A stretch of DNA of 48,156 nucleotides, from positions 80,846-129,001 of the forward strand of contig MLAK01000176.1 in assembly GCA_001839685.1 (NCBI GenBank), read 5' to 3'. Made by a program: the position numbers and the translations under genes. The stretch's first letter is position 1; each line of letters begins with the position of its first letter. Source of the DNA: Tritrichomonas foetus (taxonomy: Eukaryota > Parabasalia > Tritrichomonadida > Tritrichomonadidae). Under the pieces are notes generated by a model that searched no databases, was not told the DNA's origin, and saw only the letters and a program-made list of their open reading frames with translations. Below, piece by piece: positions 1 to 9,288 of the stretch.

Positions 1-129
1 AAAAAAAAACAAATAGAATAATTATTAATATGTAGTATTGTTATCGTTGTTTATTTTCATATTTATATATCAATATATATAAATAATGATTCAGATTTAG
101 AATATTATATCCCAAGAAATTTTCCTTAT

Positions 130-906
130 TTACGAATCCATGTTTTCTTCTTCAATTACATGTTTTGTAAATATTTGTTCTACTATTTCGTAAATTATAT
201 CTGTGTGAAGTTCAGTTGTTCGGCGCCTAGGCGCTAAATGTGTCTCAATAGTAAACATTACCGAATTAAGAGCGAGTAACAATTCTTCGTATTTTTTCCA
301 AACAGATATTTTTCTTGTAGGTTTTTGTGGTTGAGCTTGAGGCAGAGAAGTGACATGAAAATCCATATTTTCTTTGACTTCTGTTATCTGAGTTTTTACT
401 TTTCTTTCATTGATTTTTGTTTCCAATATGAGTTTCTTAGGGGAACTATTTCCCGAAATGTGCTGAACATCTAAAATTTGATTTAGAATTTGGGAGAGTT
501 CATCTCCTAGTCTTGATCCTTTTTTCCCGTTTAAGAGCCTGTCAGATACGTTTTCAGGGAGAGTTGCTATTAACAACTCATAGTTACTAGTAAGGGTTTG
601 ATGAAGATGGGTATAAGTCGAGACAAACCCGTTATTGTCTACAATGGCCCACACTAAAAATTTTGTTGGGTGTAAAACAGGAATTTTAGAGCGAACAAAT
701 TCATAAAAGGTTTGTAATGATGCACATGCTTGTCGAGGAGCAACAATCTCGATACTAGTTGTTTTTTTAGTTGATACAAGACATGAGTTTTTTTTAGTAG
801 AATATTTGAGAATTGAAGCAGTTTGTATAGGAATAGTAAAAAATTCAGCATTTGATTGTACATCCTCAACAGGAACCACATCAATAGACAGCCAATGTTC
901 AGACAT
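130..906 (-). CDS. Hypothetical protein, 258 aa
   Basis: I do not recognise this protein. The frame is open without interruption and ends in a TAA at 130-132. The first in-frame ATG is at 906; three codons upstream (TTG TTA TCT) stay open but offer no ATG, so 906 is taken as the start. The N-terminal half (about residues 1-130) looks globular, with mixed hydrophobic and aromatic residues. The middle (about 140-200) is Lys/Glu/Pro/Gln-rich and probably disordered. The C-terminal 60 residues are predicted helical and contain an Arg-rich patch (APRRRTTE) and an acidic tail. There is no signal peptide or membrane segment. It is single-exon like most genes here and lies at the left edge of the window with no co-oriented neighbour. 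Coding status is supported by length and by higher GC than the flanks; the function is unknown. Confidence 0.6.
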   Translation of the reverse strand: MSEHWLSIDVVPVEDVQSNAEFFTIPIQTASILKYSTKKNSCLVSTKKTTSIEIVAPRQACASLQTFYEFVRSKIPVLHPTKFLVWAIVDNNGFVSTYTHLHQTLTSNYELLIATLPENVSDRLLNGKKGSRLGDELSQILNQILDVQHISGNSSPKKLILETKINERKVKTQITEVKENMDFHVTSLPQAQPQKPTRKISVWKKYEELLLALNSVMFTIETHLAPRRRTTELHTDIIYEIVEQIFTKHVIEEENMDS

Positions 907-1487
907 AGATAACAATGAAATGAAATGTTCATATTGAATTTATTTCTATGAAATTGAAAGCATTCAATAAAAGTATTTCGACACAATAAAGTTATTTCTT
1001 CATTGTGTGCTTAATTATTGCATCAATCTAATAATTCATTTTATTTATCAGTTACTTAATCCATTTTTTAAATATGATATCATATAAGTTTAATCAGAAC
1101 AAAGATAAATTAAGTATTAATTTTTTATTTGAAAATGGTTGAAAGTAATACATAGTTGTAAACGACTTTTTTTCAGATATTATTTTTTTTTATTTTTAGA
1201 AAAATTCTAAGAAATTGAAGCATCAAGAAAAGATAAAGAAAGTATTCAAAAGAAAATGGTTAAATAGAAAGTAGTTTTCGAGTAATTAATGGAATAAGAT
1301 ATCTTCCTCTACTTTTTGAGTGTGTATCCATAATTACTCATTCAGTTTTTCTTCTATATCTCTTTCGGCATCAATATTTCATGTAATATATCAACCAATA
1401 AGGTGAAAATAGGTAAGTTTAATTTTCTGTTTCATTCAATTTTCAAAAACATTGAAAAAAAGACAGTTCATTTCACCATTTGGTCTC
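907..1487. other. Intergenic region, AT-rich
   Basis: About 580 bases between the gene at 130-906 (-) and the transposase fragment. It should hold the promoter of the upstream minus-strand gene. I see homopolymer runs and no convincing open frame, RNA gene or terminal inverted repeat of the transposase. Confidence 0.5.
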
Positions 1488-2282
1488 ATGATAAAGGCAT
1501 TGGTTACTGACTTCTTTAAATCACCTCATCCAGGAGTTCACAAAAAACAACTATATCAGCAATTTCTAGAGATGCATCATGATGTTACAATATCATATTC
1601 ATATTTTTGCGAAGTAGCTAAAACAGTTACTTCAAAAAGGACTATTCGAACTGGAGCAGCAGACTGTAATATTAAAAAACTATCAGCAATATTAATAGAA
1701 AGATCAATTTTGAAAATTAATTATAAAAATACTTTCTCAATTGATGAAAAGCCCTTCATTCCCAAAAAATTCAATTTAAAATCAATGTACGTGCCAAAGA
1801 ATTATAAAGGTGGGATATACAAGCCTATATTTCATTCATGCAACCTTCCACCTTTATATATCATTGTAATGATAAACCGTTATGGTATCATTTCCTATGC
1901 CACTAGTTATGAACCTTTCAATACATTAACATTTAATTGTTTTTTAATGAACAACATTGAGCTTTTTGGTCGAAATTCCGAGCGGAAATATTTTTTGTTT
2001 GATAATGCCACCTTCCATAAACTTATGGATGAAACTAAAGATTTAGCAGCGACCAAAAATATTTCTTTCACATATACTTCTCCTAACTCCTGTTTCCTTG
2101 ATCCAATTGAAGAAGTTTTTTCAATAATAAATGAAATATTCATCAAAAAGTACTATGCAAAGATATTGAATGAAAAGAAAATTGCTCCATTGAATAAAGA
2201 AACCATGAAACAAATGATTTGCGAATCAATTGAAGAAGCTAGTCGAAACTTTACTATATTTTATCACAGAGCTTGCCTTTAG
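1488..2282 (+). mobile_element. DDE transposase fragment (Tc1/mariner-IS630 superfamily), 264 aa
   Basis: The frame encodes a retroviral-integrase-fold (DDE_3-like) transposase core. The three catalytic neighbourhoods are visible: FSIDEKPF (first Asp, about residue 88), FLFDNATFHK (second Asp, in the DNA-x-x-H context) and LDPIEEVF (third acidic residue in the PIE context typical of Tc1/mariner). The second Asp and the PIE Glu are separated by 35 residues, which fits a DD34E-like spacing. Upstream in the protein, about 70 residues could be the remains of the helix-turn-helix DNA-binding part, but full-length relatives are usually about 330-350 aa, so the N-terminus looks shortened. The frame is open 12 codons further 5' from a TTG; 1488 is the first ATG, and a stop lies at 1410. 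I could not find terminal inverted repeats by eye, so mobility is doubtful. It sits directly upstream of a decayed ankyrin locus. Confidence 0.7.
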
Positions 2283-2743
2283 AGATTGAAATCAAAAATC
2301 AACTTTTTGAATAAAACTGCTATTTCTCAAAATAAAATTATCTTGAATTGTTCTTTGTAATTTTCCATAATTTTTATATTTATCTCTTATATTTTTTACT
2401 TTATATAAATATATTGAAAATTCTTGATAAATTGTTTTTTCAAAAATCCATTAGGTAATTATCCAAATAAAATTCCTTTGTTTCATAATTTTAGATCACC
2501 ATTATATTTAAAATACATTTTTCCCAAGTTTTGACACACTGAAACAAAATTCCCAGAAAAAACCAAAATGATATTTTTTATTCGGATCAAAAAATTTAAA
2601 AATCGGAGCGAGACATAGATCANTATGACATCCCAAAAAAATCTCAGAAGATGTATTAATTACAGCTATTTTTATCCATTTTTTTAATTTTGGAGTTTTG
2701 GGAAAAAGTGGATCGCGTGAATAAAGTAAAATAAAATCAAAAA
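2283..2743. other. Non-coding stretch with one ambiguous base
   Basis: No gene is visible here. There is an N at 2623, so the local assembly or consensus is weak. The 5' part of the ankyrin pseudogene that follows would be expected here, but a stop (2732-2734) interrupts the frame just before the first recognisable DUF3447 codons and I see no matching upstream sequence. Confidence 0.5.
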
Positions 2744-3123
2744 TCACTGAAATATTGTATCATTGGAGGTAATTATGTTTTTTTCTCCATATATTAGAAG
2801 AAGAATCTAGGTATAAATTTGATGAAGAAAGTTATTATAAATCTATAGAATATCAACAATTAGAAATAAGCGAATATTTGAGCCATTCCATTGTGAATAT
2901 GAAGCCAACAATATGTGAAATATTTTCACATTTCCTTCGAAATTTCAACTGTAACTTTTTGTTCAATTGTATCAATCATAACTATCTCAACCACCTAAAG
3001 GCTGATAATAAACATGTTCTGTCTGATATATGCAGCAAAAATCATTGTGAAGTTTTTCTGAAGCCTATTTTTTATCACCAATTTGTGACCCTATATTCGT
3101 TTTATCGTATCAATGAACTATGA
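2744..3123 (+). pseudogene. DUF3447 C-terminal fragment, frameshifted
   Basis: Two adjacent frames encode the C-terminal half of a DUF3447 domain, by comparison with the intact copy at 42978-44198 (-). The first frame gives SLKYCIIGGNY (from 2744). After 11 odd bases (GTTTTTTTCTC, where GAAATTATT is expected) a second frame resumes with HILEEESRYKFDEESYY and LEISEYL, and runs open to a stop at 3121-3123. The intact paralogue reads FSLKYSIMGGNYEIIHILEEE at the same place. The N-terminal half of the domain is missing and a stop lies upstream at 2732. This looks like a decayed gene. The ankyrin modules at 3211-3923 would be its C-terminal part. Confidence 0.7.
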
Positions 3124-3210
3124 GATGATTGGAAACACTGACCCAGTTTAGATATCTAATTCATAGTTCTTTTTAATTTATAAATCTAATTTTAACTTAA
3201 TTTTTTTTGT

Positions 3211-3923
3211 AACCCACTACATCATGCTTGCAGATATGGACATTATGAAATTGTCGAGCTCTTGTTAAAACATTCCAATATTAATGTAAATACCCAATTA
3301 AAATTTGTTTCGAATGCAGTGTTCATTGTTTCTTTTTAATTCACAATTGGAATTTATAAATAGCTTTCCTTGGACACCATTAAATAAGGCATGTCACAAA
3401 GGTAATTATGAAATTGCTGCTCTTTTATTACTAAAACCAAACATTGACGTTACAAAACCAACAAATTATTTCATTTTTTTATATTCTTATTAATTTTATA
3501 AGAGGAATTAAACAAATGTTTTCAGCTAACACCACTTCACCATGCATGTAAAAAAGGTGCATATAATATTGTGAAACTTTTGTTGAAACATCCACTGATT
3601 GATATCAATTGTGTGACTTTTGTTTTTTATGTTTATTTTATGATTAATGTACAAATGGAATTATTTATGCATATTTATGATACCCCACTTCATATTGCTT
3701 GCCTTCATAATCATTATGAGATTGTAGAATTCTTATCACAACAATCCGATATTGATATTAATCCTCGAAATTACATTTTCATTAATTTTTCATGATTAAA
3801 TTATATTTACATCTAGAATTTCTAAATTAGATTCACTTAACACCTCTTGATATTGCTGAAAAATCAGGATTCAATAATATTATCAAAATATTGAAATCTA
3901 ATTCTCATACTTCTATTGGATGA
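3211..3923 (+). repeat. Five ankyrin modules separated by frame-breaking inserts (array K)
   Basis: Five ankyrin-repeat modules are readable: 3211-3291, 3374-3454, 3529-3609, 3682-3762 (27 codons each, from N/TPLH to the Asn/Thr after I-N/D-V/I) and 3840-3923 (final, ending in TGA). They are separated by inserts of 82, 74, 72 and 77 nt. Three inserts carry stops in the upstream reading frame, and the downstream frame differs; the third insert (72 nt) happens to be open. Each insert lies at the same place, between the DIN-type end of one module and the TPLH start of the next. Each contains GGAATT or AGAATT exactly 25 nt before the ACA/ACC (Thr) codon: 3349, 3504, 3657 and 3815. Before the first module the same position (3186) reads CTAATT. 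Whether these are introns or relics is unresolved. The preceding DUF3447 part is truncated, so this locus as a whole is probably not intact. Confidence 0.75.
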
Positions 3924-4156
3924 ACTATGTAATTTTCTAAAACAATTCTATTCAACATGGCTTTAAATGTCTTGCTTTCTATTCCAATTTAATTTACAAA
4001 ATGACGATCAACTTTAACACAAAAAGTCATGTGTTATGTTATTTGTGAATATTCTATAATTGACCATATTTTTGGGAAAGTGGAAACATGGTCATCTCAA
4101 ATTTGATCAATTCAATGTATGAAGTACGGTTGTAGCGGTTAGGATCGACCTTTCTG

Positions 4157-4609
4157 ATGCAGATCTTTGTCAAGACGCTGACAGGGAAGCACATTACACT
4201 GGAAGTTGAACCAACAGACAGAATCGAGGACGTCAAGGCTAAAATCCAAGACAAAGAAGGAATCCCCCCAGATCAACAACGTTTGATCTTCGCCGGAAAA
4301 CAATTGGAAGACGGAAACACCCTCCAAGACTACTCAATTCAAAAGGACTCAACTCTCCACCTTGTGCTTCGTCTCCGTGGTGGTAAAAAGAAGAAGAGGA
4401 AGAAGAAGGCCTTCACAACCAAGAAGAGGGTCCCACACACACGCAAGAAGGAGAAGCTAAAGCTTCTTAAACTCTTCAAGATCAACAAGGACGGATCTGT
4501 CGAACCACAACGTAAGGAATGCGAAAGCTGCCAAGGATGCTTCATGGCCAAACATAAGGATGGCCGTCAGTACTGCGGCTGCTGCCACGCCACTATTTTG
4601 AAGAAATAA
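4157..4609 (+). CDS. RPS27A: Ubiquitin-ribosomal protein eS31 (S27a) fusion, 150 aa
   Basis: Residues 1-76 are ubiquitin ending in LRLRGG, the site cut by deubiquitinases to release ubiquitin and the ribosomal protein. Residues 77-150 are eS31: a Lys-rich segment (KKKKRKKK) followed by a Cys-rich zinc-binding segment (CESCQGC ... YCGCC). All seven ubiquitin lysines, the L8-I44-V70 patch and Arg42/72/74 are kept. Compared with human ubiquitin, eight positions differ: T12H, S20T, T22R, N25D, R54N, S57Q, N60S and E64D. The gene is clearly more GC-rich than its surroundings, with codon choice typical of highly expressed genes. The stop is TAA within TAAA, resembling the stop-overlapping polyadenylation signal described in trichomonads. 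A single ATG at 4157 gives the exact conserved start [11 protein letters not shown]. Identification is secure. Confidence 0.97.
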   Translation: MQIFVKTLTGKHITLEVEPTDRIEDVKAKIQDKEGIPPDQQRLIFAGKQLEDGNTLQDYSIQKDSTLHLVLRLRGGKKKKRKKKAFTTKKRVPHTRKKEKLKLLKLFKINKDGSVEPQRKECESCQGCFMAKHKDGRQYCGCCHATILKK

Positions 4610-4878
4610 ACATATATTCCTGTTAACTGACTCTTGTTTTAATTTTGAAAATTATTGAATTTCTCATGAATTCCGTTTTATGATCAAATGACCAGCTCTT
4701 ACCTTCAGGCAATCGAATTTGTTATTTTGATGATACAGCGAAATCGGAAATAGTAAGATGAAAGAAATCAATTGATATTTTTTTTAATAAATAATATTTT
4801 TTTTTTCTTGTTGCTTGTTTTGCATTATTCGGTATATCAAGTCAACATATGAAAAATGGTAAAAAACTAATAGACAAA

Positions 4879-5838
4879 TTATTCAAATTGTGAAAGGAAA
4901 TCAGGCTCAGCTTGAGGCGAATTGATTGGTGTTGCTGCAGATGCTCGAACTGGTGTTGCATTGACTGGTTCTTGTTTCTCTTTTTGTAAGTCTGTCAAAA
5001 ATTCTTGCCATTCTTGTGCCTTCTTGATTTCGAAACTTGCATCTTCATTACTTTCGTTTGTCAACTCAACTTTTTCAATGCTTTCAAGCTTGACAGACGA
5101 ATCCCATCCTGGTGGTAAAAAGTAGTCTTTCCTGTTGCAAATCTTCTCTCTGAGGTCCTTGGAAAGAGGATTTCTGAGAATACATGAAATGATAACCGAT
5201 AGTAACGACTTAGAATTGGTCAATGAAATTCCAGCTCCAAATTGAAGGGCCGGCTCACGAATATAGCGAAGATATGAGTCGAACTTGACATCGTCGAGTG
5301 ATTCCATCGATTCTGGATAGCTGGCAATGAAAAATATGGGCAATCCGGAATTCATCGTTAATACGCCATTTCCAAGCGAAACTGGCTCGTCACTCCATAA
5401 AGTTGTCAAAAATTTGCTGTATTGATTTGCAAGCTTTGGATCGAGTTCGGAAAGTGGTGTTTCGAATAATGGAATGAGGAGTTCGTCGATCGTCTTCTGG
5501 ACGTTCCACAATTCTTGAGAATCAAATAAAACAGCAATGGCTGCATTCTCGGCGTGTTTCTTCATGAGATCGATCAAAACATGATTTTTAATGCTCGTCT
5601 CGTTCACTTCGACAATATGAACGAATGTGTCGACCTGGTATTGAATTACTGTGTATTCGTATCCGAAAGTAGATTTGGATGGTTCGAGGCGATATAAATC
5701 GGTTGTATTTTCGAAAAAGGTGTTGAGCAAAGTGGATTTTCCGGATCCGTGCTTGCCTATTACAAAGAGCCAACATTCGCGTGTTTCCTGTTGAGAGTTT
5801 CCAGCTATTTCGAAGAAACGCTTGATAACTTCAGCCAT
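4879..5838 (-). CDS. Cytoplasmic dynein light intermediate chain, 319 aa
   Basis: LIC subunits bind the dynein heavy chain and link cargo adaptors to the motor. The N-terminal G-like domain has a P-loop (GKHGSGKST, about residues 28-36). The middle and end follow the dynein-1 LIC pattern: a hydrophobic strand (GLPIFFIASYP), LQFGAGISLTNSKS, and FLPPGWDSSVKL, which corresponds to FIPAGWDNDKKI of animal LIC1. Next comes a short amphipathic helix (WQEFLTDLQKEK) where the effector-binding helix of LIC1 lies, then a Pro/Ala-rich tail. Its length (319 aa) is shorter than metazoan LIC1 (about 520) and near the IFT-dynein LIC (about 350), but the GWD motif and C-terminal helix favour the dynein-1 type. 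The start ATG at 5838 gives MAEVIKRFF. It is divergent from the coiled-coil gene at 6173, across 334 bp. Confidence 0.8.
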   Translation of the reverse strand: MAEVIKRFFEIAGNSQQETRECWLFVIGKHGSGKSTLLNTFFENTTDLYRLEPSKSTFGYEYTVIQYQVDTFVHIVEVNETSIKNHVLIDLMKKHAENAAIAVLFDSQELWNVQKTIDELLIPLFETPLSELDPKLANQYSKFLTTLWSDEPVSLGNGVLTMNSGLPIFFIASYPESMESLDDVKFDSYLRYIREPALQFGAGISLTNSKSLLSVIISCILRNPLSKDLREKICNRKDYFLPPGWDSSVKLESIEKVELTNESNEDASFEIKKAQEWQEFLTDLQKEKQEPVNATPVRASAATPINSPQAEPDFLSQFE

Positions 5839-6172
5839 AAAAATCTATTTGTCACTTTTTCATACAAAATGTTGTTTATCAACTAAAAAATAAAATAAGA
5901 TCGATAAGTGAGTTTTTGAACATGATATTACGGGTAAAGGCTAAATAAATTCCCCATAAAATAATTTCACCATTTTATTCAAGAAATAATCAAAAAATAA
6001 TTTAATTATTCTAATAAATATATATATATAAATTTCTATAATACTTGAATATCCTATAAATTGGACTATTAGTATGTTTAGTAGAAAGATATTTCTAACA
6101 CCTGATATTCACACTTTTTCAATTCATTATGTGTACGTTTAATAATTAACGTAAAGATTTTCCATTTTTTTC
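5839..6172. promoter_or_regulatory. Divergent intergenic region between LIC and coiled-coil gene
   Basis: 334 bp shared by two divergent genes. It contains a TA-alternating tract at about 6018-6031. At 6129-6142 the reverse strand reads TTAAACGTACACAT; the 13 bases TAAACGTACACAT recur 11-25 bp upstream of the CFAP44 start. A second AACGT lies at 6148-6152. No gene is visible. Confidence 0.4.
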
Positions 6173-9127
6173 ATGAATCTCAATGAATATTTTTTAGAAG
6201 TTGTTTCTCTAGCAGATAAAATGCGAAATTCTCAACAAGGAACATTCGAAGGCGATTTATTGGAGGTTGTTGAGCTTGTTTCAGAAATATTAAAATCTTT
6301 TATTGTTGAAACGACAGGATGTGATCCACTTGATAATATTACTGAATATTCTTCCGTAATTGATGACAAATCATCTATACTAGAGAATAAATTGTTGAAT
6401 AAATTCAATGATAATCTTTCCATCATGGCAAAAAGAATATCAAAAATGCAAATTCAATTATTAAACATTCGTGAAGACTATCAAGATAAAATTGATATTT
6501 TGAAAAAAGAAATTGCTGCGAGAGGAAAAATAACTCAACAAGAAAATCAAGAGCACATTAACATGATTCAAAAACAATTAGATTTAGAAATGGAAGAATT
6601 AAAGGAAAAAGAAAAAATGATACATAATGATATTGTCAAATATGTCTCAATTCAGAATAAAGAAATATCAGATAAATATAATCCGAAATTACAAAATTAT
6701 GACAAGTTAATTCATGAAATTCAAATCCAAATCCATGAAATCATTCATAAAAAACATCTTTTGAAGGAAGAACATAATGATTGCCTTCTGAATATCAACA
6801 AGAAACTAGCTCTGGAAAATGAAGCCACCACTATTAAAATGAATGATAAAATAGATCAATTAACAAACCAAATTTCAAGCTTGAAACAGAACATCGAAGA
6901 AACCAAAATACTTATTAAACAAGAATCTGATTTGATAAATAAGAAAAATTTGGATTATGAAGAACACATGATACAGAAAATTAATGATATGAAAACGAAA
7001 TATAATGAAAAGAGGGTGAAAGTTGATTCAGAGATTAAGAATCTGGAGCAAACAGTTAAAAATAAAATGTTTGAACTTGAAAAAATAAAAACTCAAAATG
7101 ATAAAGAATATTGGGAAATTGGAATGAAATACACAGAAGAAATTAAAAGCAGACAAAATGATACCAAAAAGGCCATTCAAGAACTAAATAATGAAATAAC
7201 AAAACAGTATACGCCAATATTAAAAGAGATTACAACCAGTATAGATAATATATATATCACCAAAGAAAAAGAATTAAGTGTGTTATCTAAAAAGGAAAAT
7301 CATTTAATAGTTGAGTCTGAAAGTGAATTATCCTCGCTTAATCATGCAAATAAAAGGGAAATTGATATGATTGAAAGAAAACTGGAAATGAGCAAAAACA
7401 GACTCCACCAACTTCAAATTATGCGTGATTCAGATATTGAAAGTCGCAAGAAAGTAAACCAGATATCAGTTGGAAAAGAATTGCAAAGAAATGATGATAA
7501 AGAAAGAGATAGATCTGCCAAAATAGCTGAGATGATGAGACTTTTTGATGAGCAACAATATAGACTTATTAATCTTCAAAGAACGAGTTTAGAGCAAAGA
7601 AATCAGCAAAAAGCTGAGCTGATACGAAAAATGAAAATTGAACACGAAAAAAGGATAAATGAGATTATTAATTATTATGATGAACAATATCAAAAAGATT
7701 CAGAAGATAAATATCATGAGTTGGAAACAATAGAAAATGAAAGCCATATAAATAATATGAATGACATCAATAATAAAATCAAAGAAATTCATGCCAGAAC
7801 TGCTCTCCTGGAAATGAAGATGGAAGGACTGATGAAGGCAACTCAAGATAAATATCAATCTATGATTTATGATTCAGATCCTAATTTACTCCGCGATATA
7901 AAAAGAGCAGCTGCTGATGGAGTTCATGATGAATCATTTGATGACAATAATGAACTTTCTAAGAAAACGACACTTTCTAGTCGCATAATTGGTGAAGCAA
8001 ATAGTGTCGAAAAACGTAAAGAAGCCATTGACAAAGAAGCAGATGAACTTCATGATTCAATTGCTAAAATGAAAAATGACTTTGAAAAAAAGATTACCAA
8101 TCTGAGACATCAATATGCTGCGACCAAACATCATTTAATAACTCAGTCAAGTACCTTGGATAATAGGTGTCAAAAATTGCAACATCAAGTTAAGAATCAG
8201 AAAAAACAGATTGAAGAACTTGATCAAGTTGCAAGTTCTAGAAGGGAAGAAATAGATCATTTTGAAGCCAATTTTAACAATAGTCTAGATAAATATAAGA
8301 AATGTATAACCAAACAATGGGAGGCCGAATTGGAATCACGGAAGTCAGATGGAATTAAAGATGAAATTTTACAACTAAAAAATAAGGCTAATGATGAAAT
8401 GAATGACTTAAAAAATAAATTAAATGATGCCAAAGACAAAACAAAAACAATTTCGCAATATATGCTTCTTCTACGTAATCAAAAACTTGAAGAAACTCAA
8501 GAATCATTGAAAATTGAGTGGAACGAAAAGAAAAATATATTGGAGAAAACCCATGAGGAGTCACTCAGTGACATTGAAAAAGAACGAAATAATGTTCCTT
8601 CAAAACATCATGAGACTATCAATACAATTAACCAAGAATTTGACAATATACAAGAAACCTTTAACAATGAATTCATTAAAGAAATGGAAGAATTATCGAA
8701 TCAAATGGAAAAAGCAGAAATTGATAATAAAAATTTATCTGAAGAACTAGAGTATTATGAAAAAATGGAATGTGATACATGTGCATTATATAAATTAAGA
8801 ATTAGGCAGATGCTTGAAAAAAGAGATGAAATGGAGAAAAGGGCCTTAAAACTCAAATATGATATGAAAAAATCAGAGAACCAAATGAATAATCTTTTTA
8901 GCCTGAACAATTATTGTAAACCAGCTATTGTTCCAGTGTTGAACATAAAGCCTGCGAGTAATCATTTATCAGCATTAGAAAAAAAGAAGCATAATCAAAT
9001 TCCATCATATGAACTCAAATCAGCGAATTGCCCAGCTCATGTAATTGAAAAGAAATCTGGATCATTATCATCTCGGATAGCTAAACCCAGAGCAAATACT
9101 GCAATGGGAATCAAAATGTTTGTATGA
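6173..9127 (+). CDS. Large coiled-coil protein, 984 aa
   Basis: I do not recognise a specific family. Residues 1-80 are a short, probably globular head (MNLNEYFLEVVSLADK). From about residue 85 to 900 the protein is almost continuous coiled coil, rich in Lys, Glu, Asn, Ile and Gln, with only short breaks (for example near DSDPNLLRD at about 565 and a CDTCALYKLR segment near 865). The last 80 residues are basic and low-complexity with Ser/Pro (SSRIAKPRANTAMG). There is no membrane segment. Such proteins in trichomonads are often cytoskeletal or flagellar, and its neighbours are a dynein LIC and CFAP44, but this is association only. The start ATG at 6173 follows a T-rich tract (TTTTTTTCATG). 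It converges with CFAP44, with 161 bp between the two stops. Confidence 0.75.
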   Translation: MNLNEYFLEVVSLADKMRNSQQGTFEGDLLEVVELVSEILKSFIVETTGCDPLDNITEYSSVIDDKSSILENKLLNKFNDNLSIMAKRISKMQIQLLNIREDYQDKIDILKKEIAARGKITQQENQEHINMIQKQLDLEMEELKEKEKMIHNDIVKYVSIQNKEISDKYNPKLQNYDKLIHEIQIQIHEIIHKKHLLKEEHNDCLLNINKKLALENEATTIKMNDKIDQLTNQISSLKQNIEETKILIKQESDLINKKNLDYEEHMIQKINDMKTKYNEKRVKVDSEIKNLEQTVKNKMFELEKIKTQNDKEYWEIGMKYTEEIKSRQNDTKKAIQELNNEITKQYTPILKEITTSIDNIYITKEKELSVLSKKENHLIVESESELSSLNHANKREIDMIERKLEMSKNRLHQLQIMRDSDIESRKKVNQISVGKELQRNDDKERDRSAKIAEMMRLFDEQQYRLINLQRTSLEQRNQQKAELIRKMKIEHEKRINEIINYYDEQYQKDSEDKYHELETIENESHINNMNDINNKIKEIHARTALLEMKMEGLMKATQDKYQSMIYDSDPNLLRDIKRAAADGVHDESFDDNNELSKKTTLSSRIIGEANSVEKRKEAIDKEADELHDSIAKMKNDFEKKITNLRHQYAATKHHLITQSSTLDNRCQKLQHQVKNQKKQIEELDQVASSRREEIDHFEANFNNSLDKYKKCITKQWEAELESRKSDGIKDEILQLKNKANDEMNDLKNKLNDAKDKTKTISQYMLLLRNQKLEETQESLKIEWNEKKNILEKTHEESLSDIEKERNNVPSKHHETINTINQEFDNIQETFNNEFIKEMEELSNQMEKAEIDNKNLSEELEYYEKMECDTCALYKLRIRQMLEKRDEMEKRALKLKYDMKKSENQMNNLFSLNNYCKPAIVPVLNIKPASNHLSALEKKKHNQIPSYELKSANCPAHVIEKKSGSLSSRIAKPRANTAMGIKMFV

Positions 9128-9288
9128 ATTTATAGTAAATATGAAATAAATATCATTTCCAATTTCTTATTTCTCATAACTTGATCAAGTTTTTGAATAT
9201 TCATATAGATAAATACATATACATGAATATATAAAATCTAATTAGAAAAACACATTATTTATTTCATAGAAATCAATATACCAACAGT

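Noticed and set aside
2508..2747. Minus-strand open frame of 79 codons
   Set aside because: It contains the ambiguous base, has no recognisable features and overlaps the start of the DUF3447 remnant on the other strand.
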